Shown in pieces: positions 1-6,269 of a stretch of 11,201 bases of DNA. Made by a program: the position numbers and the translations under genes. Source of the stretch: an uncultured Eubacteriales bacterium (GTDB lineage: Bacteria > Bacillota > Clostridia > UMGS1810); assembly GCA_900555295.1 (NCBI GenBank), contig USKN01000045.1, positions 1-11,201 of the forward strand, written 5' to 3'. How positions within the stretch are numbered: position 1 is the first letter of the stretch; every line of letters starts with the position of its first letter. The notes below the pieces were generated by a model, which did not search any database, was not told where the DNA came from, and saw only the letters and a list, made by a program, of their open reading frames with translations.

Positions 1-2
1 GT

Positions 3-56
3 AATACGGAAAATTTACCTAAAAAAACGGGTTCGGATATCGTAACGTCTGCCTAA
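3..56 (+). CDS. possible C-terminal tail of an upstream gene (partial)
   Basis: Read in frame 3, the window opens with 17 sense codons before a TAA at 54-56. They give a hydrophilic tail (NTENLPKKTGSDIVTSA) whose codons resemble those of the neighbouring genes. Frame 1 is also open for 14 codons and frame 2 stops at once, so the assignment is weak. No family can be named from so short a piece. No convincing terminator follows; only a small A/T-rich hairpin (78-91) is seen. It may equally be non-coding. Confidence 0.25.
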   Translation, partial: NTENLPKKTGSDIVTSA

Positions 57-193
57 GCCTATAAGAAGCCAACTGTCAAAATGTTCATTTTTCACTTAAA
101 ATCACTCCCATAAATATTATAATTTATTTTGCAATATTTATTAGCACACAAATATACGGTAAATGTATAATAATAGGTTGTATTAAAAGATTG

Positions 194-222
194 AAAAAAA
201 CATTACGCGTTGGGCAATGCGT
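194..222 (-). terminator. rho-independent terminator of the small minus-strand gene
   Basis: On the minus strand ACGCATTG pairs with CAACGCGT across a tight CC/GGGC-type loop (8 pairs, one G-U). It is followed 4 nt later by a run of seven T (plus-strand A at 194-200). It lies about 30 nt beyond the stop codon of the 253-462 gene, in the right orientation to end it. The stretch 57-193 shows no gene. It is A/T-rich and contains a 9-bp inverted repeat (110-118 with 133-141, ATAAATATT). Confidence 0.6.
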
Positions 223-252
223 GTTCAACTTCATCTTTTCTAATGCAAAGTG

Positions 253-462
253 TTAATTAATTGTAATATCCTCGTCATAGTATTGGTTTGAGGGTGATTT
301 GTTTTTATCCTCTTCCATTGTTTTTGCAACGGCTAATGTGGCAAGGGTATCGCCAAGCTGTGTAAAGACAGCCGAAAGCAATGCCGCTTCTTCCTCGCTT
401 ACCGTTTGTGCTATAACTGTTGCCAAAATTGTAATTGCCTGTGTTACTTCAAAACCAAACAT
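253..462 (-). CDS. small DUF6774-like protein, 69 aa
   Basis: This is a short acidic protein. Its first half is a predicted amphipathic or hydrophobic helix (residues 1-20), followed by an EEEAALLSAVFTQLGDTLATLA segment and a polar tail rich in Asn, Asp and Glu. The FTQLGDTLAT stretch resembles small clostridial proteins grouped as DUF6774, whose function is unknown; this is from memory and not searched. The ATG at 462 is preferred because GGGTGA (473-468) lies 6 nt upstream. The in-frame GTG at 471 would fall inside that ribosome binding site. The gene stands alone, divergent from the rlmL unit, and ends at a clear terminator. There is no signal peptide. A 15-bp palindrome lies just upstream of the start and could control it. 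Confidence 0.65.
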   Translation of the reverse strand: MFGFEVTQAITILATVIAQTVSEEEAALLSAVFTQLGDTLATLAVAKTMEEDKNKSPSNQYYDEDITIN

Positions 463-472
463 AAAATTCACC

Positions 473-487
473 CATATACAGTATATG
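473..487. promoter_or_regulatory. perfect 15-bp palindrome at the start of the small minus-strand gene
   Basis: CATATACAGTATATG is a perfect 7+1+7 inverted repeat. It ends next to the GGGTGA ribosome binding site of the 253-462 gene. TATACT on the minus strand (485-480) inside it could serve as a -10 box, although no good -35 is present 17 nt upstream. It may be an operator or only an A/T-rich coincidence. Confidence 0.35.
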
Positions 488-503
488 CTTTTAAAAATTT
501 GTA

Positions 504-533
504 TTGCTTTTTTTGTTTAAAATGTGTTATAAT
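504..533 (+). promoter_or_regulatory. sigma-A promoter for the rlmL unit
   Basis: TTGCTT (504-509), an 18-nt spacer, and TATAAT (528-533) preceded by TG one base upstream (extended -10). The expected start of transcription is about 540-541, which leaves a leader of about 130 nt before the rlmL start codon. Confidence 0.6.
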
Positions 534-540
534 AACCTCA

Positions 541-628
541 CGAAACATAACGAAATCAAAGATTTCTATGTTTCGGAGAACATTGAATCATAATACTACG
601 GCGACGATATGCCGCCTGCGTTGTTATG
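541..628 (+). promoter_or_regulatory. structured 5' leader of the rlmL mRNA
   Basis: Right at the expected transcript 5' end, CGAAACATA (541-549) pairs perfectly with TATGTTTCG (567-575). Inside it GAAATC (552-557) pairs with GATTTC (561-566) around an AAA loop, giving 15 pairs with a 2-nt bulge. A second, weaker element has CATAA (589-593) facing TTATG (624-628) and an inner CGGC/GCCG stem (599-602, 611-614). No T-run follows the first hairpin, so it is not a terminator. It does not match a riboswitch class I recognise. A 5'-end stabiliser or a protein-binding leader are both possible. Confidence 0.45.
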
Positions 629-670
629 GTACAGTATAAGTAACTTAAAAGAAATGTCGGTGTTTTTAAT

Positions 671-1801
671 ATGAAAAACGAAAGATTATTATTGAGTATT
701 CCAACCCTTTTGGGTACGGAAGCAATTGTTGCAAACGAAGTTAGAAAATTAGGCTATGACACAACCGAGGTTATTGACGGACGCGTTACGTTTGAGGGTG
801 ATTTTGAGGCAATATGTCTTGCAAACATTAACCTGCGCTGTGCCGAAAGAGTAATGATTAAAGTTGCCGAGTTTAGGGCAACTACTTTTGATATGCTGTT
901 TAAAGGAGTTGCATCGGTAGAATGGGAAAGGTACATAGAGCGCGACGCGGCGTTTCCTGTAAAGGGATTTAGCTTAAAATCGCAGCTGCACAGTGTTCCC
1001 GATTGTCAAAAAATTATAAAAAAAGCCATTGCGTCACGGTTATCGTCAAAATACGGCATACAATGGTTTGATGAAACGGGTGCAATGTATCCCATACAGT
1101 TTGGACTTATGAAAGATACCGTTACATTGTATATCGATACATCGGGGGTAAGTCTTTATAAAAGGGGTTACAGGCAAAAGGGTGTTGTTGCGCCAATGAG
1201 AGAAACTCTTGCTTATGCTGTTTTGGATGTTGCGCGCTGGAGGGGCGATCGCGTGTTTTTTGACCCGTTTTGCGGCAGCGGAACATTGCCCATAGAGGCA
1301 GCGTTGTATGCAAGTAACATTGCACCGGGTATTAACAGGCACTTTGTAAGCGAAACGTGGGTAAACCACATAGGAGCCGGTGCCTGGAAAGATGCACGTG
1401 ATGAGGCACGGGAAAACGAAAACAAAAATTGCGATGTGCATATATATGCGTCGGATATTAGTGCTGACGCAATAAAAACGGCACGTGCCAATGCCGCACG
1501 CGCACACGTGGCGGATAAAATACACTTCAACGTATGCGATGTAAAAGATTTAAAACCGTTTAACGGCAACGGTATAATAGTGTGTAACCCTCCGTACGGC
1601 GAACGTCTTATGGACGCTGAAAGCTGCGAAAAACTTTATGCGGTTATGCGTAAAAAATTTAATGAGTTTGCCCATACAAAAAAATATATATTTACATCGC
1701 ACGAAAAGTTTGAGAGTATATACGGTAAGTGCGATAAAAGGCGCAAACTGTATAACGGAATGCTTAAATGCTATATATACCAATATTTTAAAGATATATG
1801 A
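671..1801 (+). CDS. rlmL: THUMP-domain class I SAM-dependent rRNA (guanine-N2) methyltransferase, RlmL/YpsC family
   Basis: This is predicted to methylate the exocyclic N2 of a guanine, most likely in 23S rRNA, in the cytoplasm. Its 376 residues match the single-methyltransferase YpsC form rather than the two-domain E. coli RlmL. The order is an N-terminal ferredoxin-like part (1-45), a THUMP RNA-binding domain (about 45-155), the LYKRGYR linker motif (162-168) and a Rossmann methyltransferase core. The core carries the SAM-binding DPFCGSGT (198-205), the acidic YASDIS strand (259-264) and the catalytic NPPYGER (306-312). The C-terminal RRKLYNGMLKCYIYQY segment (357-372) is also typical of the family. 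The ribosome binding site is weak (GGTG at 659-662). The ATG at 671 is kept because the N-terminus then starts like the family. It heads a three-gene unit, and its TGA is followed after 10 nt by the next ATG. The exact rRNA position cannot be read from the sequence. Confidence 0.9.
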   Translation: MKNERLLLSIPTLLGTEAIVANEVRKLGYDTTEVIDGRVTFEGDFEAICLANINLRCAERVMIKVAEFRATTFDMLFKGVASVEWERYIERDAAFPVKGFSLKSQLHSVPDCQKIIKKAIASRLSSKYGIQWFDETGAMYPIQFGLMKDTVTLYIDTSGVSLYKRGYRQKGVVAPMRETLAYAVLDVARWRGDRVFFDPFCGSGTLPIEAALYASNIAPGINRHFVSETWVNHIGAGAWKDARDEARENENKNCDVHIYASDISADAIKTARANAARAHVADKIHFNVCDVKDLKPFNGNGIIVCNPPYGERLMDAESCEKLYAVMRKKFNEFAHTKKYIFTSHEKFESIYGKCDKRRKLYNGMLKCYIYQYFKDI

Positions 1802-1811
1802 GGCTGCGGTT

Positions 1812-2015
1812 ATGAAAAAAGATAACAAAGAAAAAAAGCAAAAAGAAATTCAATGCGATACCTGTGCTTATTATGATTATGATGACGATTACGGGGCATA
1901 TTGCTGTACAATTGATGTTGATGAAGATGATGCGGTAAGTTTTGGCGGATATAAGCCGTCTTGTCCGTATTACAGTTTTTATGATGAATACAAAATTGTA
2001 AGAAAACAGAATTAA
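1812..2015 (+). CDS. DUF6472-like cysteine protein, 67 aa
   Basis: A small, very acidic protein with a basic N-terminal dozen residues (MKKDNKEKKQKE). It then has C15-x2-C18, a Tyr/Asp-rich stretch, C31-C32, an acidic DVDEDDA loop and C51-PYY, and ends with DEYKIVRKQ. The CxxC...CC...CPY pattern and the DEYKIVRKQ ending match, from memory, the clostridial family DUF6472 of unknown function. The cysteine spacing would suit a zinc or Fe-S site, which is inference. The start at 1812 is chosen over an in-frame ATG far upstream (1638) because the longer version would overlap rlmL heavily. TGAGG at 1799-1803, overlapping the rlmL stop, can act as its ribosome binding site. It is likely co-translated with rlmL. 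Confidence 0.75.
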   Translation: MKKDNKEKKQKEIQCDTCAYYDYDDDYGAYCCTIDVDEDDAVSFGGYKPSCPYYSFYDEYKIVRKQN

Positions 2016-2031
2016 TACAAGAGGTGCCGAT

Positions 2032-2991
2032 ATGAACAGGGCATGTGAACAAAAAAATAAAGTTAATAATTTAAGACTCAAATCCTGCGATATGTCAGGC
2101 ATAAAAATTAAGCCGTACAATTATGAAGCTTTTGTATGCGGTATGACATATAAGGATTTAATGTGCAGCGACTTTCCCGTGTACCGTATGCAAAACATTA
2201 CACAGGTTAAACCCGGGCGTGTGCTTGATGTGCCAATATGTATATCAAGCTTAAAAGGGGAGGGTATACTTAACGATAAAAGCGTTAAATGGAGATTATC
2301 GCTGAAAACAAAATCGGGGGATATTATAGTATCCAACGAGGGCGTAATGTCGGTGGTGTATGAGAGCGGAAAAATAACCGAGGCGGGCAGTATAAAATTT
2401 ACCGTTCCCGTTATAGACGCGTTGGCAACGGTTGAAATATATCTTACCGAAACACAAAGCGAAAAAATTATTTCACGTAATTTTTTTATGTTTGATATTT
2501 TTTACCCGAAAGCCAATACGCTTAAAACGGATTTAACCGATATAGGTTTTTCGGGGTTTGATAAAAAGCCTGAAATATATGCGGATACTTTGTGCGCTTT
2601 TGGAAAAGGCAAACTTGAATTTGATATAAAAAAGACGTCTGTTCCGGGATACGAATACGGTAAACCCGTTTATATATCGCTTGAATTATGCACATTAAAA
2701 AATGCGGGTGAAATACATATTTATGCCAATAATATCCGTATTAATACTTTTAAATACAATCGTTTAAAAAACGAATGCGGATTTTTAACCTATATTTACA
2801 ATGAAAATATTAAAACAAATATTGAGTGCGGTGCGCTGTGTACGGTATCTATACCGCCGTTTGTTTTAAAGGGTATGCCGAATGTGTTTACAATAAAGCT
2901 TGAAACCGATTGCGGAATAATGATATTCAGCAGAAAAAGCGGACATTATCCGCTTGGGATTGAAATGGGGATAAAACCCGTAAAATATTAA
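2032..2991 (+). CDS. protein of unknown function with GH2-like beta-sandwich modules
   Basis: 319 residues with no signal peptide or membrane segment, so probably cytoplasmic. Residues 58-159 read like the immunoglobulin-like domain found in family 2 glycoside hydrolases: VKPGR, a beta-rich KWRLS.L strand, GSIKFTVP, and a closing RNFFMFDIFYP that recalls the usual N-W-x-W-V-Y-P ending. Residues 193-297 look like a second beta-sandwich, with IPPFVLKGMPNVFTIKLE resembling the strand of sugar-binding jelly-roll domains. The catalytic TIM barrel with its two glutamates is absent. The start has a good GAGGTG at 2021-2026 and lies 16 nt after the DUF6472-like stop, so it is the last gene of the rlmL unit. 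It is unusually rich in cysteine for such domains (11). The GH2 likeness is by eye only, and the function is unknown. Confidence 0.8.
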   Translation: MNRACEQKNKVNNLRLKSCDMSGIKIKPYNYEAFVCGMTYKDLMCSDFPVYRMQNITQVKPGRVLDVPICISSLKGEGILNDKSVKWRLSLKTKSGDIIVSNEGVMSVVYESGKITEAGSIKFTVPVIDALATVEIYLTETQSEKIISRNFFMFDIFYPKANTLKTDLTDIGFSGFDKKPEIYADTLCAFGKGKLEFDIKKTSVPGYEYGKPVYISLELCTLKNAGEIHIYANNIRINTFKYNRLKNECGFLTYIYNENIKTNIECGALCTVSIPPFVLKGMPNVFTIKLETDCGIMIFSRKSGHYPLGIEMGIKPVKY

Positions 2992-2999
2992 AATATATT

Positions 3000-3044
3000 A
3001 AATTGCACGGTGCGGAAAAATGTTTTTTCCTTACCGTGCAATTT
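3000..3044 (+). terminator. strong hairpin after the rlmL unit
   Basis: AAATTGCACGGT (3000-3011) pairs perfectly with ACCGTGCAATTT (3033-3044). Inside it GGAAAAA (3014-3020) pairs with TTTTTCC (3024-3030) around a 3-nt loop. It starts 9 nt after the stop codon of the 319-aa gene. The T-tract after the stem is poor, so it may stabilise the 3' end or act together with the next hairpin. Confidence 0.6.
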
Positions 3045-3047
3045 GTT

Positions 3048-3094
3048 AAAAAGAGGGTGCGGCAAAACGATATTGTTTTTTTGTACCCTCTTTT
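3048..3094. terminator. bidirectional terminator between convergent units
   Basis: AAAAGAGGGT (3049-3058) pairs with ACCCTCTTTT (3085-3094), with a near-palindromic A/T core (AAAACGATATTGTTTT). The A-run on the left (3048-3052) and T-run on the right (3091-3094) make it usable from both sides. It can end the plus-strand rlmL unit and the minus-strand metal-efflux cluster, whose last gene stops at 3131. Confidence 0.75.
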
Positions 3095-3130
3095 GGTACT
3101 ATAAAAAACAGTGCGGAATGTTTTTAAAAA

Positions 3131-3562
3131 TCAATTGTTTGTATTACACGCATTACAGCCCGATATACATATAATTGCACATATTATTGCCGATAAGGTA
3201 AGAATGGTAAACAAAACGGTAGTACCGATTAATACTGCGCTTATAACAGCCTCAACATTGAGCGTAACCGATGATATTATAATTGCCGATATAAAAGTGC
3301 CTGCCACACCTATAAGCAACAAAGGCAAATTATTGCAAATACATCTTTGCACACCGGTAATGCGTGCCGAAGCACATAAAAATGCAATTATTATGCCCAA
3401 TGCCGCAACACCGAATGCCGCATATGCTATTGCCGCCGTTGATGTTATAACGGTTGTGTAATATAAAATTCCCGCTATTATGCCCGCTATAATACCCGCA
3501 AATAGTGCAATACCCGTACAGTTGCAGGTACAATTGCAATTACATTTTGAATTTGTTAACAT
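3131..3562 (-). CDS. cysteine-rich four-helix membrane protein, unknown function
   Basis: 143 residues with 12 cysteines. The N-terminus carries five alternating cysteines (C7, C9, C11, C13, C15 in KCNCNCTCNCTG). Four predicted membrane helices follow at about 17-38, 41-66, 78-99 and 104-134. A CIC pair (C74, C76) sits in the middle loop, and the protein ends with C128, C132, C136 and C139. A strong GGGGGTGA ribosome binding site (3578-3570) supports the ATG at 3562. It lies 83 nt downstream of the P-type ATPase on the same strand, with no clear terminator between. It may therefore be part of the metal regulon, although a possible promoter of its own is present. Thiol clusters could bind soft metals or form disulphides, but this is inference. 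I recognise no named family. Confidence 0.75.
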   Translation of the reverse strand: MLTNSKCNCNCTCNCTGIALFAGIIAGIIAGILYYTTVITSTAAIAYAAFGVAALGIIIAFLCASARITGVQRCICNNLPLLLIGVAGTFISAIIISSVTLNVEAVISAVLIGTTVLFTILTLSAIICAIICISGCNACNTNN

Positions 3563-3585
3563 AAAAAAATCACCCCCTCGGTTTT

Positions 3586-3615
3586 ATATTATGCCCAAAG
3601 GGGAGATTTTGTTAA
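3586..3615 (-). promoter_or_regulatory. possible promoter for the cysteine-rich membrane protein
   Basis: On the minus strand TTAACA (3615-3610), an 18-nt spacer, and TAATAT (3591-3586). The predicted start would leave a leader of only about 17 nt, just enough for the GGGGGTGA site. If real, the gene could be expressed independently of the ATPase unit. Confidence 0.3.
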
Positions 3616-3645
3616 AAAATGTTTAATTTTATCGTTTTTTGGTTT

Positions 3646-5493
3646 TTATTTTATATATTGCGCACGCATTGCGTTTGCTATTGCAATTACAAGCACACCT
3701 ACGTCTGCAAATACGGCACTTCCCATATCTGTAATGTCAAGTGCGGTAAATGCAAGAACGGCAAATTTAACGGCAAGTGCAAATACAATATTTTGATTTA
3801 CAATTTTTATTGTTGCTTTTGAAAGACGTATTGCAAACGGTATTTTATTTGTGTTGTCATCGGTAAGCACAATGTCTGCCGCCTCTATTGCCGCGTCGCT
3901 TCCCATAGCGCCCATTGCAATTCCCACATCGGCAATCGCAAGCGACGGAGCGTCGTTAATTCCGTCACCCGTAAATACGGTACATTTGCTTTTTTGTATC
4001 AATTCTCTCAATTTTTCCACTTTTCCGTCGGGCAAAAGCTCTGCGTAATATTCGTCTATGCCTGCATTTTTTGCGGTTTGTTCGGCAATTTTTTTCTTGT
4101 CGCCCGTAAGCATTACGGTTTTTGTTACGCCGAGTTTTTTTAAATCTGCCATTGTTTGTGCCGCGTTTTCTTTAAGTTTATCGGCAACGGTAATACTTCC
4201 GGCAAATTTTCCGTCAAAGGCAACATATACTATTGTTCCCGTATCGGTACATTCGGTATAATTTATATTATACTTTTTCATAAGCTTTTCATTGCCGGCA
4301 AGAATAGTTTTTTCGTTATACTCGGCAGTTATGCCGTAACCTGCCGTTTCGGTATGGTTTAAAGTTTGTGGTAATGTGCAGCCATTTTTTTCGGCATATG
4401 ACGATATTGCCGAGGAAATAGGGTGGGAGCTGTATTTTTCTGCCGCAGCGGCAAGCGAAATAAGTTCATTTTCGCTGTAGTCGTTTGCAGGTGACGTATT
4501 TACAACATATAAATTGCCCTCTGTTATTGTTCCTGTTTTATCAAATACAGCGGTTTCGGCTTTTGTCAGCTTTTCTATATAACCCGAGCCTTTAATAAGC
4601 ACGCCTTTTGACGACGCTCTGCCTATTGCGCTGAAAAATGTAAGAGGTACGCTTACAACAAGTGCGCAGGGGCAGGATACAACCAAAAAGATTAATGCGC
4701 GTTTAATCCATGATGCAAAATCACCTGTAATAAGCGACGGAATTACAGCCGTTACAACAGCGGCAATTACCACAATGGGAGTATAGTATTTTGCAAATGA
4801 AGTAATAAAATTTTCGGATTTTGATTTTTCGCTCGACGCGTTTTCAACAAGCTCCATAATTTTTGCAACCGCCGAATTTTCGTACGGTTTTGTTACCTCA
4901 ACGCGCAAAGTTCCGTTTAAATTAATACTTCCGCTTAATACGCTGTCACCGCATTTTACGCATACGGGAACCGATTCGCCCGTAAGTGCCGATGTATCAA
5001 GTGTACTTGTGCCGTCTTTAACAATACCGTCAAGCGGTATTCTTTCTCCCGCTTTAATTACAATAATATCATTGGGGCAAACTAACGACGGGTCTTTTTG
5101 AATAATTTTGCCGTCGCTTTCCACATATGCGTATTCTGGCATAATATCCATAAGTGCCGAAATTGACCTTCTGCTTTTACCTACCGCACAGCTTTGAAAA
5201 AGTTCGCCTGTTTGATAAAACAGCATAACAAAGCACGCTTCCGAAAACATACCGAGTCCGAATGCGCCGAGTGACGCAACGGTCATTAAAAAGCTTTCAT
5301 CGAGCATTTTAAGATGCATAATGCCGTTTATCGCTTTTTTGAGTATGTCATATCCAACCGTTAAATATGCCGCAATATAAAGCGCCGCATAAAGTACGGT
5401 TATACTTGTAAAACGGTTAATTATTTCCGCGGAAATAAATAAAACTGCGGATATTATAATTCTGTATAACAGTTTTTTTTGCTTTTTGGTCAT
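3646..5493 (-). CDS. cadA: P1B-2-type heavy-metal (Zn/Cd/Pb) translocating ATPase without HMA domain
   Basis: This membrane pump uses ATP to export divalent soft metals. Numbered from the ATG at 5493 (615 aa), it shows the actuator TGES (171-174), the SCPC metal-site motif in the sixth helix (273-276), the phosphorylated D318 of DKTGT, the HP motif of P1B pumps (357-358), the hinge GDGIND (509-514) and a GIAMGAMGSDAAIEAADI segment typical of CadA/ZntA. In the last helix pair a Lys (576) and an Asp in FADVG (597) fit the Zn/Cd/Pb class rather than the copper class. CadA proteins usually begin with one or two HMA domains. Here the N-terminus goes straight into helices, and the HMA is a separate gene 40 nt upstream. 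The ATG at 5493 is chosen over a TTG at 5499 because AGGAGG (5507-5502) is then 8 nt away. Substrate class is well supported, the exact metal is not. Confidence 0.92.
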   Translation of the reverse strand: MTKKQKKLLYRIIISAVLFISAEIINRFTSITVLYAALYIAAYLTVGYDILKKAINGIMHLKMLDESFLMTVASLGAFGLGMFSEACFVMLFYQTGELFQSCAVGKSRRSISALMDIMPEYAYVESDGKIIQKDPSLVCPNDIIVIKAGERIPLDGIVKDGTSTLDTSALTGESVPVCVKCGDSVLSGSINLNGTLRVEVTKPYENSAVAKIMELVENASSEKSKSENFITSFAKYYTPIVVIAAVVTAVIPSLITGDFASWIKRALIFLVVSCPCALVVSVPLTFFSAIGRASSKGVLIKGSGYIEKLTKAETAVFDKTGTITEGNLYVVNTSPANDYSENELISLAAAAEKYSSHPISSAISSYAEKNGCTLPQTLNHTETAGYGITAEYNEKTILAGNEKLMKKYNINYTECTDTGTIVYVAFDGKFAGSITVADKLKENAAQTMADLKKLGVTKTVMLTGDKKKIAEQTAKNAGIDEYYAELLPDGKVEKLRELIQKSKCTVFTGDGINDAPSLAIADVGIAMGAMGSDAAIEAADIVLTDDNTNKIPFAIRLSKATIKIVNQNIVFALAVKFAVLAFTALDITDMGSAVFADVGVLVIAIANAMRAQYIK

Positions 5494-5533
5494 TAACAAT
5501 ACCTCCTTTACAGGTTGGGCACCGCGGTGTCTG

Positions 5534-5749
5534 TTACATAAGCTCTGCGTCGGGTTCTACTTTTTTAAGTTCTTTTTTTGCTTGTTTAAAAATATTGTCC
5601 ATAAGACTTTCGTCGGCTTCAACAATAACCTTTTGGGTTATAAAGTTTACGGCAGCGTTTTCAACACCGTCTATTTTTTTGAGTGCTTCCTCAAATTTTG
5701 CCGCACAGTGTGCGCAGTCAAGATCTTGTATTTTAAATGTTTTTTTCAT
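5534..5749 (-). CDS. free-standing HMA-domain heavy-metal-binding protein, 71 aa
   Basis: A complete ferredoxin-like HMA fold in one short protein. Residues 1-15 hold the first strand and the metal loop D11-C12-A-H-C15, and the rest supplies the usual helix and strands (KKIDGVENAAVNF, KVIVEA). The Asp just before CxxC is typical of Zn/Cd/Pb-binding HMA domains, where copper carriers have MxCxxC. It probably passes metal to the ATPase encoded 40 nt downstream, replacing the N-terminal HMA that pump lacks. The ATG at 5749 has GGGAGG (5763-5758) 8 nt upstream. A longer reading to 5782 would overlap the repressor gene and has no such site. It lies between cadC and the ATPase in one unit. The gap to the ATPase holds a 10-bp G/C-rich palindrome (CACCGCGGTG, 5520-5529). 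Annotators may call it copper chaperone CopZ-like; the D-C-x-x-C loop argues against copper. Confidence 0.88.
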   Translation of the reverse strand: MKKTFKIQDLDCAHCAAKFEEALKKIDGVENAAVNFITQKVIVEADESLMDNIFKQAKKELKKVEPDAELM

Positions 5750-5778
5750 TGTTAATTCCTCCCGTATTATATATAATA

Positions 5779-6165
5779 TCACTCCGTAACGTGCTCAATG
5801 CCCGTTGCTATGAGTTTTTCAACGTGTTCGTCCGCAAGCGAATACAAAATAGATTTGCCGTCGCGGCGCTGTTTTATTAAGTTTACCGTTTTTAAAATGC
5901 GCAGCTGGTGGCTTATTGCGGATATCGTCATACCCAAAATATCGGCTATGTCGCAAACGCAAAGCTCGTTAACCGACAGTGCATCAAGTATTTTAAGCCT
6001 TGTTTTGTCACCGAATATTTTAAATAGTTCGGCTGTTTTGTACGATATATCATCGGAATGCATTTTTGATTTTGTGTCTGCAATGATATTTACGTGAGTG
6101 CAAATTTCGTCACAAACAAAGTCTTTATCTGTTGTATTGTCAGCTTTTTTGGTTTTATGGCACAT
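5779..6165 (-). CDS. cadC: CadC-type ArsR/SmtB metal-responsive repressor
   Basis: A 128-residue winged-helix repressor, predicted to dimerise, bind its own operator and let go when Cd, Pb or Zn binds. The core has FGDKTRLKILDAL (51-63), the ELCVCDIADILG metal/helix region (67-78) and the recognition helix ISAISHQLRIL (81-91), then the wing (RRDGKSILYSL). Both known metal sites appear. For alpha3N, C69 and C71 pair with an N-terminal C18-x3-C22, as in staphylococcal CadC. For alpha5, D112-x-H114-x10-H125-x2-E128 follows the DxH...HxxE pattern. An extra cysteine is at position 2. The ATG at 6165 is preceded by AGGTGA (6175-6170). It is the first gene of the metal unit, 29 nt before the HMA gene. 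Ligand roles are taken from CadC/SmtB literature; specificity here is inferred. Confidence 0.92.
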   Translation of the reverse strand: MCHKTKKADNTTDKDFVCDEICTHVNIIADTKSKMHSDDISYKTAELFKIFGDKTRLKILDALSVNELCVCDIADILGMTISAISHQLRILKTVNLIKQRRDGKSILYSLADEHVEKLIATGIEHVTE

Positions 6166-6183
6166 ATGCTCACCTCATTTAAA

Positions 6184-6205
6184 CATTTGAATAATTGTTC
6201 AACTG
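6184..6205. promoter_or_regulatory. CadC operator
   Basis: A 22-bp imperfect palindrome with only two mismatched pairs. Its core is TTGAA (6187-6191), a 6-nt centre, and TTCAA (6198-6202), flanked by CA and TG. This TGAA...TTCA form is like operators of the ArsR/SmtB/CadC family. It covers the expected transcription start of the cadC promoter (about 6204), where a bound repressor would block RNA polymerase. Confidence 0.7.
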
Positions 6206-6210
6206 TTATT

Positions 6211-6239
6211 ATTATATTCCTTTGTTTTATATTTGTCAA
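6211..6239 (-). promoter_or_regulatory. consensus sigma-A promoter of the metal-efflux unit
   Basis: Read on the minus strand this is TTGACA (6239-6234), exactly 17 nt, TATAAT (6216-6211). Both boxes and the spacing are perfect consensus. Such a strong promoter makes sense only if it is tightly repressed, which fits the palindromic operator immediately downstream. Confidence 0.85.
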
Positions 6240-6269
6240 TACTTTTTTATAAATTTTTTTAAAAAACTA

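Noticed and set aside
25..70. Possible tRNA T-arm or RNase P RNA end (GGTTCGGAT, and a gene near ypsC)
   Set aside because: No acceptor, anticodon or other arms can be formed, and no RNase P core motifs are present in the first 250 bases.
160..175. TATAAT at 166-171 as a plus-strand promoter
   Set aside because: No -35 box at proper distance; it would read into the antisense of the small minus-strand gene and the region is generally A/T-rich.
1046..1525. Minus-strand open frame (159 codons) opposite rlmL
   Set aside because: It lies wholly within the methyltransferase gene, whose motifs are intact, and the product has no recognisable feature.
1638..1811. Longer N-terminal version of the DUF6472-like gene
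   Set aside because: It would overlap rlmL by more than 150 nt; the segment translates to an unrelated basic sequence, and the ATG at 1812 has better placement just after the rlmL stop.
3111..3461. Plus-strand open frame opposite the cysteine-rich membrane protein
   Set aside because: The minus-strand frame has a strong ribosome binding site and a clear membrane/cysteine pattern; the plus frame has neither.
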